NCBI GenBank assembly: GCA_954871525.1
Contig: OX940862.1
Coordinates: forward strand, 47,051,732-47,115,731
From: Parietaria judaica
Taxonomy: Eukaryota; Streptophyta; Magnoliopsida; Rosales; Urticaceae
Direction of reading: 5' to 3'
Length of the DNA: 64,000 bases
In this document: positions 57,457 through 64,000 of the stretch, in pieces
How positions within the stretch are numbered: position 1 is the stretch's first letter
How the letters are laid out: the number at the start of each line of letters is the position of its first letter
Program-made: the position numbers and the translations under genes
Notes under the pieces: generated by a model
Databases searched by the model: none
What the model saw: the letters and a program-made list of their open reading frames with translations, nothing else
Told to the model about the DNA's origin: nothing

Positions 57457-59300
57457 CATCTTTCTTAGTGTATTAAGAAAAACTAAATCTACCGACTCCC
57501 GTCGCCGACAAGGATCCGATCGATCGTGAAATTATGCATATCCATCGTCGTCGTGTTCGTCGGAGAATCTGTTATCTTTGGTGAATGTAATTAGCGCTTC
57601 ACTAAAACTCGACCCATCGATGAAAATTCTGACGTCTTTGTCGTGTTGCTTGTCTCGTTGTTAGTGTTTTGTAATCCTCGTCTGATCTTCCTCGGTCGAG
57701 CTAATGGACATTTTCTTGCGATGAAGATTCTCTTTCTTGGACATATTCTGTAGATGCCCTCTATTCAGATGCTAATCCTGATTGTATAATATTATGGTCG
57801 TTTTCCTACGAATGAATGGCTTTTATTAATGTTAATCTTATATAGCTATCTACAGATTATATATATAATTATCTAAGAATTGTAGGAATGACTATAAAAA
57901 TGAATGTTTGATCATTCGTTCTTTATCTTTTTTATTTATGTTGAAGTCATCACACATGTTCTTTTTCTAAGGAGGTTTGACTAACATAAATAGAGAACTT
58001 CAAATTGGTCCATAGTCTAGATCATAAGTGGAAACTTTTGATTTGGAATGACTATTGGTTAACTTAATAGATCACATTTATATGATGACCTATTATCGGG
58101 TCGGAGAGGTTTCCACGCACTAGTAAGTTCATCGGGTATCAAGTGTCTTCATACTAGACAAGGATAGAGTTATATCCAAAATCATCATGTAAGTCCGTCA
58201 CTAATGAAAGTAAGATGAAGTGGCTAAGATGATCAGATGAAATCGGTTGAAGTCCTTAGCATTGTCGACTTGTACGGCTCAACCTATATAATCTTTGATT
58301 TAATGGTTATAGAGTACAACTCAGTACTCCTAATAATTTTATTTCCGATAAGACGGTTGACCGGGATAAGTTCCACAATAGCAGATATGGATAATAACTT
58401 TATGATCTCCTTATTATGATTTTATGAAAAGCAAATAAGTACTCATGGCCAGCTTACGGATGCATAACCCCTAAGTGAGTAACTTGCAATAAATCATAGA
58501 TAAAGGTAGTGTCATCAAAAGGGCATAACAGTAATAATATATTTACCCTTTTGATGAGAATCATATTCATACGAAGACCGATCAATTTCAGATATCTGAT
58601 TGAATCGATTGACACCTGTATCTGTATGATATTATTATAGACACTTGAGAATTTAACTTCGTGCTATACTGGACTGTTAACGAACCTGGTGAAAGTTCTA
58701 CACTTTCATCGTAGCTCGGGTGTGTTGTCCATTTGTCCCCTTTGTAGCTCCACAAGGATCACACCGCAAATATGTTTATTACATTAGTTAAGCATTGAAT
58801 AAATCCAATCACGAGTGATTCGTGATTGTTGACACGAATTCTGTGATTAACCTAAACTGGCAAAAGTACCAAAGTTTTTGATATAGACCCTAGACCCTAA
58901 ACCCTAAACCCTAAACCCTAAACCCTAAACCCTAAACCCTAAACCCTAAACCCTAAACCCTAAACCCTAAATCACAAAAAAACAATAATTCCTAAGAACC
59001 TTAGAAAAGTAGTTTTCTCTCACCCTCTCTCAGTTCCTATGAATTTCTGAGGAAAAATTACTCCTGGGATTTTGCGTTTAGGGTTTATAGGTTATTCAAG
59101 AAGAGCCCAAGCTCCTTGTGACGTAATCAAAGAGTCATACATCGGAAGACAACTGGGAGATACCTTCTCACAAAAAATTGTAAGAAGCAGCTTGGATTAG
59201 AAGGCCCGGAATTCTTGAAGACCGAAGAACGCGGACAAAATCGTCAAAGGTGTCACGTATACATTCTTGTGTTTATTGATTATGAGAGTATTCACTTTTA
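57457..59300 (+). repeat. Second copia-type LTR (V) with internal deletion
   Basis: The part from about 58,230 matches 1-610 and then 1,140-1,378. About 500 bp present at 612-1,140 are missing and a telomeric array stands in their place. The left boundary is unclear; 57,457-57,900 shows no gene and no clear match. Beyond 59,300 to 59,690 I see no gene. Confidence 0.6.
58895..58971. repeat. Interstitial telomeric repeat, 11 x CCCTAAA
   Basis: Exactly 77 bp of perfect CCCTAAA units preceded by degenerate ACCCTAG units. This is the Arabidopsis-type plant telomere repeat (TTTAGGG on the other strand). Confidence 0.97.
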
Positions 59301-59699
59301 CTCGAGGCTCGGATTGAAACCAACAAACATGTTAATAAATTAATTTAATAATGCATCAAGATCTTGGAAATTAATTGTAAGTTGATTTTGATATAGACGG
59401 TCTGACAGGGTTATAGGTATGAGACTATAGCCCCGTAAATTTTTTAAAGGTTAAACCGTGTGCCTAGATCACCAATTACAGTTTCTTAGGAGTCGGCGGT
59501 GCCAGATTTGGATCTACATCTGCAGATACGACTCGGAATAAGTTCCTGAGCAGTGTTGATTCTAGCACTCTATGGCCTTGGCATTTCCACCATTTTCTTC
59601 TTTCTCAATGTTGACCTACACTTTGACCTTGATTTTTAGATTTCTCTAGGTATCGAGTTTAATAAAAGAGCCTAGGTCTATGTTCTTAATTTATCCATG

Positions 59700-60295
59700 T
59701 TTCCACTTCTCCATTAAACGCCTTTTCAGCGTATAGAACTCCTCCTAGAATTACCCATTTCAAGGCTCTCTTATTCCCTTGATCACCCGGTACTGCCTGG
59801 TGATTTCCCCTTGGAGGTTCATTCTTTGTCGGTCTCGTCGTAGAAACAAATTATTAAGTCGGTGGGGCCTTCTTCTCCTCTCCTCTATACTTTTTTGCCG
59901 ACATTTCAAGTTTTTCTTACATCGTTATGAGGATTGTGTCTTTGTGGAGGGCATGGTCGATTTTCGTCAAACTGATTTTTGTTGAGCTCCTTACGGAATG
60001 TTGTCTCGTACTATAAACTATGCTTCAGAGCGAAAATAGCCATAAAATTCTCCAGTCCCAAGAAATTAGCCAGTACCTTCTTGAATCTCCCAATGAATTT
60101 TCTCAAAATCTTTTCTTTGTCTTGTTCCAAAGTCCATATATCTATGATATTCACTTCCTTTTTTAACGTATACCGAGAAGTGCTTCATGAAATATGATAG
60201 AAGGTAGTCAAAACAATGGATTGAGTTTGTTGGTAACCTTGAAAACTCTTCCAAACTTGCATTCTTAAAACTATCTACAAACAAGGAAAACTTTT
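59700..60295 (-). pseudogene. Tat-type gypsy gag fragment
   Basis: The minus-strand reading begins KFSLFVDSFKNASLEEFSRLPTNS at 60,290, matching the capsid block of Tat gag (W/F-LPxxSI-F-L). A decayed segment near 59,760-59,700 resembles the region before the zinc knuckle. Stops occur every few dozen codons. The LTR at 60,296 cuts straight into the capsid block, so the LTR element inserted into an older gag. Confidence 0.65.
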
Positions 60296-60529
60296 GTCCG
60301 TGTTTTAGGGACGACAATTATCCTAGCCGCGTGTCCGATCCCGGGCGGTGGGAAGTAACTAGGAGATTCGTCGGGTCTTCACTGCTCCCGCACCTGGAAT
60401 AAGATTCCGCGGTGTCTATCTGCTATCCCTGATTCCTCATCTCCCTTGTTGGAGGGGCTGAGCGCTTAGGCCTTGTCAGGAATATGATTATCAGCCTGTT
60501 ATGCCGTGGTCTTCAAGGTGGCCAAGCGT

Positions 60530-60890
60530 GCAGGCGTTGATAGGAATAGGATTCCCGGCCCGTCACACCCTAGAGCCGTCGTCTGGGGGAGGTTCAGCAC
60601 GTGAACATTGACGAGAATAGGATTCTCGGCTCAACATACGCCTTGGTTGTCTGTGGGTGGTGGCTAGGTACCAGAGCGTTGATGGGGACAGGATTCCCGG
60701 CTCGGCGTACCGTTCGTCTTATCATCAGGGAGGTGGCTAGGTACTTAGACCGTTGACGGGAATAAGATTCCCAGCTTGGCGTACCCTTTGTCTTGTCGTC
60801 AGGAGGTGGCTAGGTACTTAGAGCGTTGATGGAAATAAGATTCCCGACTCGGTGTACCCTTCGTCAGTCGTCGGGGGGCTTTGGCCCTTA
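60530..60890. repeat. Five ~73-bp repeats in LTR Z
   Basis: Same units as 34,851-35,215, each with GGGAATAGGATTCCCGG or a close variant. Confidence 0.8.
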
Positions 60891-61760
60891 GCCCCAGCGG
60901 GCTTCAGAGGGTTATTTATTATTATTGTAATGCCAGCCTCGTTAATTACGGGTTGCCTACGTAACATACCTCAGGGATCAAGTCGTTACGTAGTACGCTT
61001 TTAGGTGATAAACGGGGGTTAGAAGGGATAGTGGTACTAGAACCGCTAATATTCCCCGAGGGTTTGAAGCGATACTTCAGGTAAGATACGAAGGCGCTCG
61101 GGACGGAATATTCTAGAAGAATAGCTCGCATGTGGGGCAGAGCCTCGGAGGATCCGAGGATGCCTTGCTTAAGTGGTCCGAGGACCGACTCGCGAGGTGG
61201 ACAGAGCTTCGGGAAGATGAAGGTGAGCCTCATTAGCCGTCTAGGGGACTAGCTATCGATGTGGGCAGAGCTTCGCCTAAGCAGAGGTGTGGTGCCTAAC
61301 TTGCCACGTGGAAAATGGGAAAAAGGGGGAAGAGCTTTGAAGAGCGAAGATTTCCGCCTTTTTGTGGGTAGAGCTTTGGCGAGGCAAAGTTTCACTTTCC
61401 GCCTCTACCGACACTTATTTTATGTGCACGGGGTATTGCGACCGAAACCTCCCTTGGGGGTGGTGAGGAATCGGTTTTTTGGTGGGGATGGGAGGGTGTT
61501 TTTGGTGGTGAAAGGGAGGCTAATGATGGCCAATATCCCTTGGGTAATGATCTTCTTTACATTATAGGATTATATGAAGAAAGGATCAAGACAAGGCTTA
61601 GATCTTGAGAACTTCCTTCAAGCTTGAAATCTAGGGAGAAATCGGCATAGTAAGGAGAAGAGAAGAAGAGAGAATTCAAATTTTCTTTGTGGGGAGGAGA
61701 TATTTATGCATAGTAAGGGCAAGTGAAGATGTGTGTGTTGATTCATGTGAAATAGGGTCG

Positions 61761-61768
61761 TATTTATA
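61761..61768 (-). promoter_or_regulatory. TATA box of LTR Z
   Basis: TATAAATA on the minus strand, followed downstream (toward 61,560) by a CT-rich, CATCTTCACTTG-type leader typical of LTR R regions. Confidence 0.6.
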
Positions 61769-62099
61769 GACTTTTGGGGGGTCTAGGGGTAAGGAAGTGT
61801 TTCCAAGTGAAAAGACATCCCACAAGGGCATTATGGTTCATAATGGAGGGAATATGGAGTCATTTCCATGAAGAGAGAGTAATGAAGAGAATTTTGGGGG
61901 TTAATGGGAAATGGGAGAGTGATTCATGTGAGAAAGAATTACATAAGGGATTTGGGTAATTTTTGAAGGAGAGGGCATCCTCACATGATAAAGAAATTAC
62001 TTGGGAGTAAAAGGGTCATTCCTAGGGGCGTAGGGAGTTCCTTGGAGGATAAGGAAGGTTTGGCATGAGTGGAGTTCTCCTTGAGTTCGGATGGTTCGG

Positions 62100-63360
62100 C
62101 TTGGGTGGCTCCGGAGGCTCGAGAAGGTTGTTTGGCAGGGGTACCCATGCCACAGGGGGCAGCACGGGAGCCCAAGAGGCTCAGAAGGAAGCCCTGGCAG
62201 GGGCATCTGTGCCGCGGGAGCGGCATGGGAGCTCGGGCGGCTTCTTGGCAGCGGAATCCCGTTCCATAGGGGCGGCACAAGGGCGACTCGGGCGGCTCCC
62301 TGGCCGGGGCACCCATGCCACAAGGCGCAGCATGGGGGCTTTGGCGGCTCGAGCGGCTCCTTGGCAGGGGAACCTCTTCCGCAGGCGCGACACATGGGCT
62401 TTGGGGGCTGCCTTGGTAGGGCACCCGTGCTGTGGGGGCGGCACCGGGGCTCGAACGGATCCTTGGCAGGGGAATCCCGTGTAGCAGGGGCGGCAAGGGG
62501 ACTTCTCGGGCGGCTTCCTGGCAGGGGAACCCTTAATTCGGGGCGCGACACAGGGGCTGCTCTGGCAGGGGCACTCGTGCCATGGGGGCGGCACGGGGGC
62601 TCGGGCGGCTCCTTGGCAGCGGAACCCGTGCCGCAGGGTGCGTCACGGGGCCTGCCTTGGCAGGGGCACCCATGCTGCAAGGGCCGCACGGGGGCTCGGG
62701 CAGCTCCTTGGCTGGGGAATCCCGTGCAGAAGAGGCGGCACGGGAACTTCTCGGGCGGCTCCCTGGCAGAGGAACCCGTGCTGCAGGGCGTGTAACAAGG
62801 GCTTCGAGGGCTGCCCTGGCAGGGGCAACCGTACCACGGGGGCTCAGGTGGTTCCCTGGCTAGGGAACCCGTGCCGCAGGGTGGTTCGAGGGCTTCCTTG
62901 GCAGGGGCACCCATGCCGTGGGGGCGGCACTGGGGCTCGGGTGGCTCCTTGGAAGAGGAACCCGTGCCGAAGGGCATGGCACGGGGGCTCGGGCGGGGCT
63001 TCGTGGGTTGCCTTGGCAGGGGCACCTGTGCTGCGGGGGTGGCACGGGGGCTCGGGCGGCTCCTTCGCAGGAGAATCCTGTGCCGCAGGGGTGGTACGGG
63101 GACTTCTCGGGAGGCTCTTTAGTAGGGGCACCCGTGACGCGGGGCGTGGCACAGGGGCTAACCTGGCATGGGCCCCCGTGCCGCGGGGGTGGCACAGGGG
63201 CTCGGGCGCTTCCCTAGCAGGGGAACTTGTGCCGCGGGATTGACACGGGGGCTTCTCGGGTTTTTTGGGCAAGGGAACTCGTGTTGCGGGGGCGGCACGA
63301 GGGCTTCTGGGGCTTTAGAAGTTCGGGCATTCGTGCCGCGGGGGCGATACAAAGGCTAGG
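62100..63360. repeat. GC-rich minisatellite in U3 of LTR Z
   Basis: About twenty imperfect units of 57-63 bp built from CCTTGGCAGGGGAACCCGTG, CCGCAGGGGCGGCACGGGG and GCTCGGGCGGCT words. Because the period is near a multiple of three and stops are rare in such GC-rich DNA, long frames exist in most of the six readings (up to 342 codons, minus, 61,997-63,025, encoding Pro/Gly/Cys repeats). I regard these as by-products. Confidence 0.85.
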
Positions 63361-63494
63361 AACACTTCTTCTACGGTCTTTCCCCGTGCCTGTTCTTTAC
63401 TCCGGGCACTCCCTGAGTTGTCCCTCTACTTCCTAAGGGTATTTTGAGTTGTCGGGGGTCCGTTTTTCTCGTGACCAAAATTCACCAACAACAG

Positions 63495-63510
63495 TAACCC
63501 CCCAGTTTCT
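63495..63510 (-). promoter_or_regulatory. Polypurine tract candidate
   Basis: Minus-strand AACTGGGGGGTTAC immediately precedes the LTR start; the run of G next to the TG terminus is where a plus-strand primer would form. Confidence 0.5.
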
Positions 63511-64000
63511 TGAGCAGTTTCACTGCTCGAGAAACTTTATAGCTTATATCGGACTTTTCCTTGTCCGATTTGGCGGTGGATTTTTGGAAAAAGAGCCTAT
63601 TTCTCCTTTTGCCGGTTTCCACGGTTTTTGCTGGGGCCTAACGTCCTTCCCTGGGTTCTTCATTCCTGGCTTATGCTCACCCTTCTTCGGTGGGGTGTTC
63701 TTCAGAATGAAAGACTTCTAAGTCTACCTGCCAGACCACCAGGTATCCGCGCTTTTCTTGGTGAATGTTGTATCCTTACGGATTGTCGTGGGCTTTCTTA
63801 GGAGTCTTAGGAGCCTTTGCGATTTTCTGGATTTTTTTTCCTTTTGGGGTATTTTCTAGCGGGACCCGGGACATCCCAAAGGTTTCCTGTACCCTTGTGA
63901 AAAATTTCTGAATTTTTGGAATTTTTTGTTTTTGGGTCATTTTCCTTATTTTTACCCAATTTTGGCTTTACGTTCTTTTTGTAAGATCTTCATAAAAATT
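63511..64000. other. Start of the interior of element Z, no gene visible
   Basis: T-rich on the plus strand. An open frame at 63,449-63,721 crosses the LTR boundary and is not credible. No domain was recognised before the window ends. Confidence 0.4.

Larger units (their letters stand above)
60296..63494 (-). repeat. Complete LTR (Z) of a Tat-type gypsy element
   Basis: On the minus strand it starts TGTTGTTGGTGAATTTTGG (63,494) and ends ...CACGGACA (60,296), with a 5'-TG...CA-3' structure of 3.2 kb. U3 holds a GC-rich minisatellite (62,100-63,360). A TATAAATA box lies at 61,761-61,768 (minus) upstream of a CT-rich leader. U5 holds the five 73-bp repeats. A purine-rich tract just right of it marks it as a 3' LTR, so the rest of the element lies beyond 64,000. 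Confidence 0.75.

Noticed and set aside
35464..57461. A 5-bp duplication around solo LTR W
   Set aside because: The flanks (CGGAG and CATCT) do not match, so no duplication is claimed.
61259..61567. 102-codon plus-strand frame in the leader of LTR Z
   Set aside because: Lies antisense in R/U5 with no homology or promoter.
61997..63025. 342-codon minus-strand frame and several overlapping frames in 62,065-63,272
   Set aside because: They lie in a GC-rich minisatellite where stops are rare in most frames; Pro/Gly/Cys repeats follow the DNA period, and no domain or start context is seen.

Overview
The window looks like repeat-rich (probably heterochromatic) nuclear DNA of a flowering plant, most likely a eudicot. 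It is AT-rich with GC-rich islands, and every protein I recognise belongs to a plant transposable element: CACTA (En/Spm) transposase with DUF4218/DUF4216 domains, a Ulp1-like C48 protease, Ty1/copia and Tat-type Ty3/gypsy fragments. I see no ordinary host gene, tRNA, rRNA or CRISPR array.

Layout. 1-1,390: fragment of a copia-type LTR. 2,139-11,299: a minus-strand copia element with 3' LTR, a badly decayed interior (reverse transcriptase and RNase H remnants), a PBS and a 5' LTR. 11,626-23,607: CACTA element 1 (E1, TSD GTA). 23,611-35,468: decayed, nested Tat-type gypsy DNA, namely a dead pol fragment, an LTR scrap, an opposite-strand coiled-coil pseudogene, a broken gag and a truncated 5' LTR. 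35,469-37,161 plus 56,530-57,456: one solo copia LTR split by CACTA element 2 (E2, 37,162-56,529, TSD ATA). 57,457-59,300: another copia-type LTR carrying 11 perfect telomeric repeats. 59,700-60,295: a gypsy gag scrap. 60,296-63,494: a complete Tat LTR on the minus strand with a GC-rich minisatellite in U3, followed by its PPT and the start of an element that runs off the window.

E1 and E2 are inverted copies of one family. E2 (19.4 kb) has an uninterrupted two-exon transposase reading frame and an apparently intact three-exon accessory gene of the 'putative plant transposon protein' type. It also has a Ulp1 protease gene with complete catalytic residues but one nonsense codon and one frameshift, and divergently transcribed small BED-like zinc-finger genes (A and B, with B duplicated). 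E1 (12.0 kb) is a decayed relative: its transposase is full of stops and its protease is mostly deleted, yet its gene B is still open.

The most unusual content is the CACTA system itself. The A/B proteins combine a hydrophobic-Ser-Asp stretch resembling a SUMO-interacting motif, an AT-hook-like tract (in B) and a CxxC...HxxxH/C finger. They share an upstream AACGG-rich region and sit beside a SUMO-protease-like gene. Every intergenic interval of both elements, not only the ends, is packed with palindromes around GCCGCGGC plus a phased 20-bp box, CATGCTCTCTGTATAATTTG. A working model (inference only) is that the transposase or the A/B fingers bind these boxes and that the protease acts on SUMO-dependent silencing or complex assembly.
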